64,000 nucleotides of DNA from Adiantum capillus-veneris (Eukaryota > Streptophyta > Polypodiopsida > Polypodiales > Pteridaceae), in the NCBI GenBank assembly GCA_014529385.2, contig CM043963.1, positions 80,429,412 through 80,493,411 of the forward strand. Reading direction: 5' to 3'. The notes beneath the pieces are model-generated. The model saw only the letters and a list, made by a program, of their open reading frames with translations, did not search any database and was not told where the DNA came from. Of this stretch, positions 48,220 to 60,777 are shown piece after piece (position 1 is the first letter of the stretch; every line of letters begins with the position of its first letter). A program made the position numbers and the translations under genes.

Positions 48220-48960
48220 CATAGAATAGGGCCTCAACCACATATGAATTTTTCTTAATGATGTTGTGCCATTGATTCTTTTCCTCTGTTTTGGCTAGGC
48301 GCTTTGTGCTGGTGCATTTCAGGACGTAGAAGTCTGCACCTGCCTCCTCTGAGTCACTGCAAAGTTCTGTCCAACCATCAAGGCATCGCTCAGGTCATCG
48401 TGGTGGCCAGCATACATGGGGGCATATTCATTCTCATCCTCGCTCGACGCTTCTCCATCGCTTTCATCCGTAACTGTGGGTTGTATTTGCAAGTATACCC
48501 GCACCCTTGCACATGATCTTTGTTGGCACATCTCCTCCATTGACCTTTGATGCACGCACCACAAAAGCAAGAGACTGTGCCTTAGTCCGTGCATATCCGT
48601 CTGACTATATCCATTGACACAGTGCCAAGATAGAGACCCTGTCATGCGCTTGAAATCCCACTCTATAATTCTATCGACATCACCGAGCTTGACCTCCCAG
48701 AAAGCACGATCAACTTTATTGCATGTCTGTGGGCATTGATTTCTGAGAGTTGCATTGAGGAATGCAAGTCTTCCTTCAAGTAAACAAGTTGGACATGGTA
48801 TTCAAAACACCAGGTGTTGCGGTCCTTCAACTTGCGTACGAAGTATGGCTTCGGACCCTCAAAGCATCTAGGGACATCCTAATGTTAGGATTAGCCTCCT
48901 GGAACTACATGTACAAATCCCTCTGCCACACAAAATACATTTAAAAATACTATAAAGTAC
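48220..48960 (-). pseudogene. unrecognised coding region, possibly transposon-derived (3' part)
   Basis: Minus-strand pieces in several frames with protein-like composition: FQEANPNIRMSLDALRVRSH (an F-x-x-x-NPxIxI-like transposase linker), VGFQAHDRVSILALCQW, an acidic stretch TDESDGEASSEDENEYAPMY, and NSYVVEALFYDKVNGRDDMY with MYVLLDNKPTTLI. Frame changes and stops occur between pieces, so the gene is dead or multi-exon. The pattern resembles the middle and C-terminus of an unclassified cut-and-paste transposase, but I cannot name the superfamily. It continues upstream at 49863-50363 across a simple-repeat block. Confidence 0.35.
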
Positions 48961-49099
48961 TAAAATCTAGTTGCAACACTTACATACTACTATCTCGAGG
49001 TGTATTTTCACAAAAGTAAGTATGACTTCACCTTTTGTCCACCAAAAAAGTAGGTATGTCATTTCTCCACCTTTTCAACCAAAGTGAGGTGGGGTTGGT

Positions 49100-49860
49100 T
49101 GAGCACGTGGCACTTTCAAGAAACCTGTCATGCACTTTGGTGCCCTTTGAAGCACTCTACAGAACTATAAAGCACTTTGGGGCACTCTGAAGCACTTCAG
49201 TGCACTTTAAGAGCACTCTAAGGCACTTGATAGAAGTCTAAAGCACTTTACCAGCACTTTGGTGCACTTTGAACTACATTGGCGCACTTTGGAAGCACTC
49301 TAAACTACTTACTGGCACTTTAAAAGCACTTTCAAGCACTTTGAGGCACTTCAAAGCACTTTGAGGAACTCTGTGGCACTTTCAAGCACTATGAAGCACT
49401 TTTAAAACCCTATGAAGCACTTTGGGGCACTTTAGTGCACTAAATAGAACTGTGTGGCACTTTGAAGTACGTTGAAGCACTCTAGAGCACTTTTTGACGC
49501 TTTCAAGCACTCTGAAGCACTCTAAAGTACTTTGAAGCGCTTTGAAGCACTATGCAACACTTTAAAGCACTTTTGGGCACTTGAAAGCAAGGCTGAAGTG
49601 CACTTTAAGGGATCTTTGAAAGCACTTCAGTGCTATTTAAGAGCATTTTGAGGCACTTTATGGCACTCTACAACACTCCAAAGAGCTTTAGAGTTTAGAA
49701 AGCACTCTAAAGTACTTTGTGGAACTTTCAAGCACCATGAAGCACTTTAGTGCACTTTGGAAGCGCTTTGAAGTACTATGAAGCACCTTTTGGTGCTTTC
49801 ATGCACACAGAGATGCACTTTTCTGGCGCTTTCAAGCATTTGCAGGCTCTAAGTGATGCT
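49100..49860 (+). repeat. cryptically simple block of AAGCACTTT words (3)
   Basis: GCACTTTGAAGCACTTT and variants in about 9-14-bp steps. It lies between two parts of the minus-strand coding region, so it may occupy an intron. Confidence 0.9.
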
Positions 49861-49862
49861 TT

Positions 49863-50363
49863 TCAAATCTTTTGCAAGCACCCAAAATTACTAAGTAGCG
49901 CATTGTGACACACTTTCAAGATGTTCTGGATGATATACCTGAGGTAAATCAAGGAGATGCACCGGATGCACCACATGTGCCGTCCTGTTGATTCTCTTTC
50001 GAATGAAATCTTTCTTGTTTGGGGAGATGCAGGTTTCCATTGAAACACGATTTCAATTGTTAAGGTATCGGTCCTATGCTGTTGACGTTGACACGTGTCT
50101 AAGGGAAGTGACCCCTCCTCCATATCAGTTTGCACCTGGAAACTAGCTCCCACAAAATTTCTTCGATGAAGTCCTAATGCCTTTGCAGCATCATTATTGC
50201 TCATTACATTGTCAGCCCCATTGACTCCATTGAGGCATGCCATGACAGTAGCCCGTTTCAAAAATAGCTCATTGTTTGAACGAGGAGTCTTCACCTCAGA
50301 CAATGTATGACAAATGTTAGAGAAAATCAGCCTCCCAACTGTCTCTGATGTGGGTTGCAACAC
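49863..50363 (-). pseudogene. unrecognised coding region, possibly transposon-derived (5' part)
   Basis: A 166-codon minus-strand frame with SNNDAAKALGLHRRNF, a helix-turn-helix-like segment, between NELFLKRATVMACLNG and FERESTGRHMWC. Its end runs into block 3 with no natural C-terminus. With 48220-48960 it may form one gene whose N-terminal HTH binds DNA. No family is assigned. Confidence 0.35.
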
Positions 50364-50734
50364 TAAGAACGTTGGATGACTAAGAAGTTGCTATAGAATG
50401 CTCCATTGAAGACCCTCAAAAAGCCCGTTTGTTTGATTACGCCAATACTTAACAACTACCCTAAAGATTTTGTTTGCCTCCTACTCATCAATGTCACTAT
50501 CCTCTTGCGCTCGTGCCAACCTTTTTTGCATGTTTCTTTGTTACCTCTTCTTTGCAACCGAGTAGTTTCGTAGACTCGGCAGAAGATCTCTTGGGGATAT
50601 GCTATGTAGCAAATAATGGAGGAAGGTAACGGGGATTTTTACTGCCATTATGAGTATTATGTGATTCCATGTGGAACATGCAAGGATGCTATTGACACGA
50701 CAATGGAGACAATCAAAACAGTGCCATAGTACTC

Positions 50735-51480
<746 letters not shown>

Positions 51481-51779
51481 ACAAGAGGTGGAGGGACCCA
51501 TTGAGGCTGTGCTGGAGAGAGACAAGAGGAGTGGCGATGAGAGGGAATTTGAATGCGCAGGCAGTTTGCTACTTTAAGATATAGTATTAAGTGAAATGGA
51601 AATTCCATCCCGCCTAAATTCCAACCTCTCATACAGAAATATTTTAGCTTTCCTTTATATAAAATGAAAATGAATAACCCACCACCCATTTCATCTCCTC
51701 CCAGAGGAGTGTCCAAGACACTCCTTTTTGGTACCACCTAAACATGCTATCATCTACATAGGCTTTTTGTTGATCAACT

Positions 51780-54629
51780 ACTCCAGTTCAAAATTAACCT
51801 TGATATCCAAAGCCTATGTCTATTCCTTAAACAAACCAAGTTACATTTTGACTTTGGCCACTTCTTTGTCATGATGTGCCACAGTTCCGTGCAACTCCTG
51901 TTTATGCTTCTCCTCCATAGATGCCATCTTCAACTTGAGACTGGTCATTAATTGAGTCTGTTCTTGCATTGATACACTAGATTCTACAATCTATTGCAGT
52001 TGAGTCTCTAAAAAGTTTTGTTGCTTGTTGATATATTCTTGCACAGCCGCTAGCATCTTCATAACCATTCTACTATATTTTGCAATAACATCTTGTCCTT
52101 ATGTCCTTTCAAAATCCAATTTCTTGGCCACATGCAACACACTGCTATCTATCTTTTTTTCTTAAATAGAGTGAATACCTCACCCAATTTAGTTGGAGTC
52201 TGAGTTACATGTTCAGGCTTAGGAACTGTAATATCTAGATCTTTCAACAAAGAATCCACCAACACTGGAGTCCCTACATACTTAAGGGATTCTTCTTGTG
52301 TAAACTTGACAGTTTGACTTTTTTGTCACTTAGCAACTTGGTAAAACTAGGCCTGCCTTTTTCCTCTACATCACTTTTCCAAGCTGCCACCTTTTGAGCA
52401 TAAGAAAACAAAGAAGCCATATAAGCACATAACCTAATATTAATTTGGGCTTTCCTCTTGTTTGACATGTAAACTGTAGCATATATTGTATCATACATCC
52501 AATTAACACAACTCATAGAACCATCTTGTTTAGCAAAACAGAGAGGAGAAAAATTATCCTTGGATATGTAGTCAAACTTCACTAGAAAACATAGCCTTTC
52601 TAGGTACCCTTTAAGTTGTTCCCACCTGGAATACCCCACACTCTTCAACATGTAATATTGCTTGCCACCTTCTCTAGAACCAAACTCTTTCTTAAGCAAG
52701 AACTCAAAACAATTAGGAATAACAGTCATAAGAGTCAGAGGTAGTTTAAAGGCTTCTGCAACCACTTCAGGGCTGAGAGAAATATGTTCAGAAAGCATTC
52801 ATTTGGTCTTCCTTAATATCTCCATCTGAGACTTAACATAATAATTACTTTTCCATTCAGCCTATGTAAAGAGGCAAAAGCATACAGACCAACCTTCTAC
52901 AACCATACTGCATTAACTTCTTCTTTCCAACAATCAATTTCAATAAGTTGAAATCCATATATGGATCCATCAAGGACTTTTGAAGCTTTGACTTGGTCTG
53001 CCGCGTATTTGAGTCACTACATCTTCATCACCCGAATCTTTCTCCTCATACTCTGGGTTGCTCACATCTACACTGAGGACAACCCATTTTCATTGAGGTT
53101 TGATTTTTTGTAGTATGTTCTCCTCTCTACACTAGGATGCATGGTGAGATGGGTTGCTTAGCTTCGGACCTATCATCTTCTTTTTGCAATGCGGCTAAGT
53201 ACTTTAAGTGCTTTCGTGAGAACATGACAGTGTCATTGATTAGATGCCTCACACCTTCGACTTGCATAGGCGCCCTGCAAAATATTTGGAAATCTCTTAA
53301 ACAACCCGCACTTCAATGATTATGTTTGTGGGTTTCCAACCCTCACATCAAAGCTAATTTTTTTAAAAAATTGCTAGCTTTGACGATTGAGTTTCCAAAA
53401 CAGTCTAAAAGTTGGTCTCGGATTCAAAAAAATCATCGTGCAAAACCTCATGGATTTGTCTAACACCCTGTTTTGGACCATCTGGAACAATGTGCTGAGA
53501 TGCTATTATGGAATTTGAACCTCCACATTGACAAGAAAACTCACGATAATACTTATCCTTAGACTCTTTTGCTTCAAGAAATCCTCCAATTGCCCAATCC
53601 CCGTTGAACAAGTACCCCCGTCAACCCTGGCCTCCCCTAAAACTTCTTTAATCTCAATCCATTTACAGGTTTCTCCAATCAAATTCCAAACACATCAGCT
53701 ACAACAAAGGTACCTTGACCCAAATCTTGAAAAATCTGATAAGGACCTTTATACCTTAATGTGAGCTTAAATAGATGCGTACCCAATCTAGAATTGTATA
53801 ACATTACCCAATCTCCAACCTGAAAAGATTCAAACTTAACATTCATTCTTTGCCCCCTCCTCTGGATTACCTGCGTGATATAAGAATTGATCAACTTGTC
53901 CTCCTCCAACTGCATCAAATATTTGCTCATGTGCTTAAGTGATGATTTAGGAGTCATCTTCTCAGCACTCACTCTAAGATGTGGTAGAAGAAATTCCATA
54001 GGAAGTAAAGCTTCAAGTCCCTACACTAGTTTGAATGGTGTCATACCTATTGTTACCTTGAATCCTGTTCTGAAAGACTATAATGTTGAGTCCAACTTCT
54101 CATCCCAATCCTTTTGATTCTCTTGAACAATCTTCTTCAAAATCCTAACCAAAGGGTACTCTCAGCTTATCCATTAGCTTGGGGATGATAAGCTACTGTG
54201 GGATTCTTATGCATAATTATATGAGTCTTTTTCAACTCAAAAATTACTTCATTCAAAAAATTAGCTCCCCTACCACTCACCAATTCAACAGGATAACCAA
54301 ACCTAGTCATAACTTTATGATAGAGAAACCTAGCCACACTCTGAGCTTTATTGTCCTTAAGGGCTACATCTTCTGCACACAGTGGTACAATAGTCTATAT
54401 CAACCAAAATATACTTGCATCCCCTGCTTGTAGTGGCTTCACAAGTCCTACAAAATCGAATCCCCACTTCTGAAAAGGCTCTAATGGCAAAATAGGATGA
54501 TCAAACATTCTATCTTTGGACTGAGGCTATCCAAGTTTTTGAATTGTTAAATGGAAAATCTTTGGACTGATGGTTAGGATCAAGACAAGTGTAACACAAG
54601 TGATCTTGTCTGGCCTTCATACGTAATAG
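51780..54629 (-). mobile_element. Gypsy LTR-retrotransposon remnant, downstream half
   Basis: From 54629 leftwards: an H2C2-like C-x2-C (HLCYTCLDPNHQ), an integrase core in broken frames (YILVDIDYCTT around 54390), and the integrase C-terminal module (FQVGDWVMLYNSRLG, YKGPYQIF, 53999-53679). Multiple stops and frameshifts interrupt the core. The left boundary is uncertain and no LTR was identified. Confidence 0.75.
52274..52798 (-). CDS. unrecognised 174-codon frame near the Gypsy 3' side
   Basis: An uninterrupted frame starting ATG at 52798 (MLSEHISLSPEVVAEAF, YMLKSVGYSRWEQLKGYLER, YDTIYATVYMSNKRKAQINI). Composition is protein-like and globular but no family is recognised. It is 0.9 kb downstream of the integrase end and could be an extra ORF of the element or a captured gene; frames continuing after its stop are not convincing. 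Confidence 0.4.
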   Translation of the reverse strand: MLSEHISLSPEVVAEAFKLPLTLMTVIPNCFEFLLKKEFGSREGGKQYYMLKSVGYSRWEQLKGYLERLCFLVKFDYISKDNFSPLCFAKQDGSMSCVNWMYDTIYATVYMSNKRKAQINIRLCAYMASLFSYAQKVAAWKSDVEEKGRPSFTKLLSDKKVKLSSLHKKNPLSM

Positions 54630-55360
54630 GCTCTCTATTCTTTGATGTGGATTTCTAGACCTTTGTTCCTCCTCGACCCAAGAGGCCTTTCGATTTCACG
54701 AACAAGAGCAAGTTTTGGGCCTTCCTCGATTGCTAGGAGATCTCTTCGCAGCACTTTTTCCATGAATCGCTTGGTGAGAAAGGGGCAGCCTTTCTTGCGA
54801 CCCCCTCTTCTGGTGCAGACGTCCCCCTTTGCAGCAGTTCCTCATGGTCTGACGAGCTTTGACATTCGTCATCGTTGCGATTTATTTGCCTACAAATTTA
54901 CACGGTTTCTTGGAGAGCCCTTACCAGATGATGCATGGATTCTCTTTTCCCTTATGCGGCAGGGACCAGGTTGAGTGGACTCTAGACTCACTATTGGAGT
55001 GGCTGCAGACACAAGCTCTAGAGTTTTCTCACCACATGGGAGACCTAGGGATTACAGAATTGGTTTAGACTCTGTGTGATACCTCTCGACTCAGCAAGAT
55101 GTAGACACATTGTGGTACACTTCTTTGCTGACACACAGAGCCCGCCATGTTATGTACACATACATGATGACTCTTGGACAGAGGAGGTTGTTTTGCGCAC
55201 GGCTCATTCTACTTGGGCTTGGACTAGAAACCTTTGCAGTCACACCTATCTCGGGGACGCTCGGATGTGGATTACTCCCCATCCAAGCCTGCCTCAAAGA
55301 TAACACGGTTAGCTGTTGCTGCAGCATCAGTTCTCTCTCGCTCCCCATGGGGATCATCTG

Positions 55361-56125
55361 ATGGAACGTGCAGGGATTAGGTGGACCCCAGTTTCAACGT
55401 CAGAGGGTCCGATTGTGTCAGGAGCTTCATTGATGCCTTGTGCGAGGAGAGGTTGACCTTCTTATGCTACAGAAGCATCATCTGTGTGAGAGCCGCATTA
55501 GATGTTGTGGATAGCTTTTGTGTGGATGATATGGGACTTTTTGGTTAGTTGCATTTGGACCTGGAGGCATCTAGGGAGGGGTATGTATGACTATTGAGGA
55601 TTATTTGTAGGAGGCTATTGTGGGCAAAGGGATTCTTGTGCCAGGCAGGGCTCAATGGATCATTATCCAGGTTCAGGGTTGCCTCGTGGGCTTTCTGAAC
55701 ATCTATGCGCCCAATGTGGTGAATGCATGTGCAAAGTTTTGGTCTTAGATTGTTGAGTCTCTGCCGCAAGCAGAGCAATGGTGCATTGTGGGTGACTTCA
55801 ACATGTTGGAGGACCCCTCTGATAGGATTGGAGGTAGCCATACTAATGTGCATGGAGTTGAGTTGGCAGCTTGGGAGGGGTTTGTATGACTCTGTGGGTT
55901 TCAGATGTGTGGCTACATTCAAGCTTTTTGTGAGGCCCCCAGACAGCCTGACCTTATCTCGTTCGGACCACAGAGTGGGAGGAGTGAATCTATCTCGGCT
56001 AGATTGCTTCTACACCAGTGACCACTTTTGGGACTTGGGTGGGACAATTTTTATTCTGGCTGGGACTTCCTTTCCGAACCATGCACCAATGATCCTCACA
56101 GTGAAATTCTTGCCAAGGCTTTGAG
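55361..56125 (+). pseudogene. LINE AP-type endonuclease domain
   Basis: Blocks: WNVQGLGGPQFQRQR, LLMLQKHHLCESR, GFLNIYAPN, WCIVGDFNMLEDPSDR, SRLDCFYTSD and SFPNHAPMILTV (usually S-x-SDHAP; the Asp reads Asn here). Read in changing frames with stops, so the domain is inactive. It would nick target DNA to prime reverse transcription. Confidence 0.8.
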
Positions 56126-59100
56126 TTTGAGGATTCAACCACTTCTAGAGAGCTTATACATGGGACACAGATAGGTTTTGTCAAGGAGCATAGTATCGTT
56201 GACAACATCTTTACTTTTTGGGAGGCTTCTACCCTTGCATAGGCTCTGTGGTGAGGATCTGGTGATACTGCTTCTCGATTTTGAGAAGGCCTATGATAGA
56301 GTTGACTGGGACTTTTTGGAGGGCACTTGACGCAAGATGGGTTTTTCAGATGCTTGGATCAGAAGTGTGTCAACTCTATACAGACAGGCACAGAGTGAGG
56401 TACTTTTGTGAGGAGGTAGAGGTGATTGTTTCATGCTCTCACATTTGGTTAGACAGGGTTGCCCTCTTGACCCTTTCCTCTTTTTGTTCTATGCTGAGGC
56501 GATGAGCAAGTTTCTGGTTTCACAGCAGCAGGTTGTTTTACGTGGATTAGCGATCCCTATTCGAGGAGATAAGCTACCTGATGCTGAGTTTGAAATCGAC
56601 TCAGCCTTGAACTTAGATGTCTAGGAGGCCAACCTTCACAGGTGTGAGAAGGCTCTTGAGACCTTTTGTTGTGCATCAGATGCACTAGTCAACTGGAGAA
56701 AGACAGTGGCTTTCTCAGTTGGTAGTGCTCCTACGCCCGATTGGATGCCAGGGGTGAGGGCTTCAGATGGATTCCCCCATGGACTACAATTCAATACTTG
56801 GGTTGTCAGGTTGGCTTGGACTTCTCTCCCAAGCAGCTAGGGATTTCAAAATGACGTGATCACACTATAATTTCAGGTTAATAACAATAGAAATGCAAAA
56901 TATCAAATATTTTGTTAATTGACATTCATCTTTTTTGACCTCCAGGGAGACCTGGAGACCGGCTCGTAGCCCGCCGGGCTAATTAGTTGGCCCGCCGGGC
57001 CCGTTAGGCTAGTGAATCTTCCCAGCGGTCACGCAAGGTAAAGCTATTTGCCCGCCGGGCCCGCCGTGGCTATATAAAGGTGACGCCGGTGCTTGTCTTT
57101 TCACAAAAGAGGTACATTGAAAAGTCTTCACGAAACTATCTGGCAGCTTTCCACATTCTCAAAGCAGTGTAGCAGTAATTTTTTAAACCCTTCCTTATTT
57201 TATTGATGTTTTTTTGAGTTTTTTGCGTTAAAACTTAAAGGTTTAAAATTTATTTTATCAAATCATCGTACGTGGATGCACTGACACATGGTTGCAATTG
57301 CGGCTAGGTGTGTCATTGCAAAAGCGTACGATGATTATGTTTTATATTGCTCCCAGTCATTCATGCTTCGTTACATGGTTGCAATTGCGACTAGGTGTGT
57401 TGTTGCTAGAATGACAGGAGCATTTGTTTGAAAGAAGTAACCGTGCGTGAATGCACTGGCACATGGTTGCAATTGCAGCTAGGTGTGTCATTGCAATACC
57501 AATAAACATAGCTCAGTATGCTATCTATTCTTTCAAGTATTATTCAAACCAAACATTAGTGTTATAATCAATATCACACACAAGCGTAGTAGTGAAGCCT
57601 GAAGTGAATAAACCTCAATCTACTCAAACATGAGCAAGAAAATACAACGGTGAATCAAATATGTGATCAGTCCATCCCCAAAGTAGAGATATCGACCCAA
57701 AGATTTACCTTCCTACCTCCTTTCATGAATCAGTCCAGTCCAAAAAAGAACTAATGACCCATGATTGGAGCTCTAATCGAAATAGCAAGCAAATATAGCG
57801 GTGAATCAAACATGTGATCAGTCCATCCCAAAAGTAGAGATATCGACCCAAAGATTCACCTTCCTACCTCCTTTCATGAATTAGTCTAGTCCAAAAAAGA
57901 ACTAATGACCCATGATTGGAGCTCTAATCGGAATAGCAAGCAAATACAACGGTGAATCAAACATGTGATGAGTCCATCCCAAAAGTAGAGATATCGACCC
58001 AAAGATTCACCTTTCTACCTCCTTTCATGAATTAGTCCAGTCCAAAAAAGAACTAATGACCCATGATTGGAGCTCTAATTGGAATAGCAAGCAAATACAA
58101 TGGTGAATCAAACATGTGATCAGTCCATCCCAAAAGTAGAGATATCGACCCAAAGATTCACCTTTCTATCTCTTTTCAAGAACCAGTTCAGTCCAAAAAA
58201 GAACTAATGACCCATGATAGAAGTTCTAATCAATATAGCAATCAATTTAGCAAATATAATGATGAACCAAACATGAGATCAGTCCATCCCAAATGTAGAG
58301 ATACCGACCCAAAGATTCACCTTTCTACTTCCTTTCAAGAACCAGTTTAGTCCAAAAAAGAACTAATGATCCATGATCAGAGTTACATTAAGTTTTTATT
58401 TTTTTAAAGACTATTCATTTTTTTACCTTTAGTTTTTCTTCTAAATTTTAAATGATGACCAAATTTAGAGGAAGAGGTGATGTGATGTGATGTCTATAAA
58501 AGGGTTCTATAGAGCCGCCAAATATGGAGGGGGTACACGACGGGCCTGGTGGGATTCTTGCTTGTCCCGCCGAGCCTGCCGGGATTGTTGGTTGTCCCGC
58601 CGGTTCTATGTTTTCTACCGGTTTTCGTAGGTCATGACATTAGATATGTTATTAACATGAAAAAATAGTGATAATAACAACAATAACTAACATTTAACAA
58701 AATGCGTCATCGCGTAATTAGAATCCTTGCAAGAAGCAGATTGCTCCCCTCCTCCTGTCCATCAAGAGGAAGTTTTTACATTGGAGCTCCACACGACTTT
58801 CTTTGGCAGGCAGAGTTGTAGTGGCCAACCAGGTGTTGTTGGCTACTATGTGGTACATTACCTCTTGTTGGATCTTTTTGAGTTCCTGCATCATCCTGGT
58901 AGAGAGGCTGATCAGGAACTTCCTTTGGTCAGGGTGGGATACTCAGATAGCTTGGGCCAAAGTGGCCTGGCAGGTCATCACTCTACCTTCTTCTCACGGG
59001 GGATTGGGGATCATAGATCCACCACAATAGAGCAGATCCCATATTGGGAAGTTTGTTGTTAGAGGATTGCTTCCGGGGGAGGAGCCCTGGAAGGAGTTTT

Positions 59101-59330
59101 TGCTTCAACGGATTAGAGTTAGAGTGCCTAAGACTGGAGGCCCTTGGAGACCTTCCACCAGATGGATTTTCACAGAGATGCACAGAGTTGGCCTGAGTCG
59201 AAGACTAGAGGACCATTTTGCTGTGAGCCTTCTTTGATCCTGGGAGTAGCTATGGAGAGGCTTGGAGCAGCACCAGCCTACTTGCATGGAGGAGCGCCTG
59301 AGACAGCCCCTTGTTTGGAACCTCATCATT
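56126..59330 (+). pseudogene. LINE reverse transcriptase, interrupted by hAT copy B
   Basis: Before B: TQIGFVKEHSIVDNIF, ILLLDFEKAYDRVDWDF, LVRQGCPLDPFLFLFYAEA. The catalytic FADD box is degenerate (EFEIDSALNL). The reading reaches DFSPKQ and stops at the B insertion (56838). After B (58730) it resumes: APLLLSIKRKFLHWSS, SLAGRVVVANQVLLATMWY, RNFLWSGWDTQIAWAKVAW, SSHGGLGIIDP. Taking out B plus one copy of the 8-bp duplication rejoins the frame exactly at F-S-P-K-Q-Q-I-A-P. Other stops and frameshifts predate or accompany this. Confidence 0.85.
56838..58729 (-). mobile_element. non-autonomous hAT element 'B', internal-deletion derivative of the A family
   Basis: Termini TAGGGATTTCAAAATGACG (56838) and ...CGCGTAATTAGAATCCTTG (58729) match the right and left ends of A, reversed. 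Flanks CAAGCAGC (56830-56837) and CAAGAAGC (58730-58737) are an 8-bp target duplication with one mismatch. B keeps the right TATA/GC block, about 1.5 of the 175-bp units, the leader up to GGTATTGCA and all five left repeats. The transposase, RING and kinase genes are replaced by a junction at microhomology TTGCA (about 57500-57506). At 1,892 bp it is a Ds-like derivative of an 8.4-kb parent. Confidence 0.95.
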
Positions 59331-59399
59331 AGCACTCAGAGAGGCCACTTGGTTGGTAGTAGGACTCATGTTTCCTGGGGTCCCATGGCAGAGGGTCCA

Positions 59400-60470
59400 A
59401 CACGCACTTCAGGTGAATGGCTACATTTCTCAGATTTGTCAGAGGAGCTTCATAGCATCCAGCTACAGAGCATGAGAGGGGTGTAGAGCATGTGTCAAGA
59501 CATTTCAGAGGCAGTACCAGCTGAGTGGCTCACACCTCTCGAGTTAGTAGCACCCAGATGGATGGGGGTCTTCACGCGACCGGAGGTTCTCATCTCAGTT
59601 AGGGCTTGCTCAGAGACTGTACCCTCCCTGTTTATTGAGCTATAAGGTGAGGGACGCTTACGCCGAGTTTGAGTAGAGGCCCCACAGGTGGCATAGTGCT
59701 GTTTTCAGACTGTGGGCTTGGGAGTGTTGTCCATTGGCACGAGTGTAGTGGGATCCTGGAGAGTGGTTCTGGAGGGACCCTTTCTCTTCAACCAACCATC
59801 TAGGTGTCCCTTTCTTTCAGTACACTGTTAGACTGGGACGTCACATCCTGGCAGCACGGAGAGAGGCTTGTCCTATTGCAACACCTCATTGGTAGGAGGA
59901 AGGTCTCACAACTAAGTTCTTGTCAGCTTTTTGGGAGAGGTTGTGGGACTCCAGACAGATGAGGCGAGTCACTTTGTTCCAGTGGATGGTTGCACATCGA
60001 GCCACAACAGTTGGGAGCTGGCTTGTACATAGTGGTCTCTCAGTAGCATGTGTAGCTTGCGACCATCTTGTGGAGAGTCAGCGCCACTGTCTTTGGGACT
60101 TTCCTTTGGCACAACAGGTTTGGATTCATGTTCTTTGACTGATGAAAAATCTTTCCACAGCTCGATAGTACACTTGAGGGGCGGTGGCTTGGTCTACTCT
60201 TACGGGCCCGGCACTTCAGTTTGAGCTATCCTCCATCGGCAGGATGATAGTGATGCAGGGTGGTCGACCTACACTCCAACGTGCTAAAGAGCTTACTCTA
60301 CAGGAGTGGTGCAGTGAGAGAGAGGAGTGTTGGGAGATCATTTGTGGCCTTACACTCTGGTTCATCTGGCGGGCCCATTGCTTTCACATCTTTGAGGCTC
60401 GCCCTATACCACCAACAGAGATAGTTTGGGATCTTTGGCTAGAGTTGATCCATACTCTCGAGTCTTAGAG
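59400..60470 (+). pseudogene. LINE C-terminal region with zf-RVT
   Basis: SRQMRRVTLFQWMVAHRATT and CVACDHLVESQRHCLWDFPL match the zf-RVT pattern (W-x-h-x-hP, C-x2-C-x5-E-x3-H), followed by IICGLTLWFIWRAHCF. Frames are 59920-60138 and 60184-60468, with stops between. It is the normal C-terminal neighbour of plant L1 reverse transcriptase. Confidence 0.75.
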
Positions 60471-60777
60471 GACGGCTCGAGAGACTCCAAGGCAGCTTCG
60501 ACCGCATGAGGGAGCATAGAGAGGCTTTTCTTCGACTCTGGCGCCCTGGGCCTTTCTTCACCATGGTCCAGGGTGTGCTCAGATGGCACCACCGTCCACC
60601 TGTGTGGCTTTTCCATCCTCCCATTTCTTGATTTAGCCTCATTGTACATATGCTGTTTTTTTTCATTGGGAGAGTCTTCCCTTCATGATTATTGTAGCCC
60701 TCTCTTGTACACGTGGTTGTAGCCCTATGGGTAGTTTCATTAACTAATAGAAGGATCTTTTTGTCGGAAAAAAATAT

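Larger units (their letters stand above)
54630..60777 (+). mobile_element. L1-type LINE, decayed, split by hAT copy B
   Basis: Contains APE-type endonuclease, reverse transcriptase and zf-RVT blocks in order and ends in a short A7 tract (60771-60777) after TAATAGAAGGATCTTTTTGTCGG. The 5' boundary is the edge of Gypsy sequence at about 54630 and is approximate; no target duplication was found. Excluding B (and one copy of its target duplication) the element is about 4.25 kb. Confidence 0.85.
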
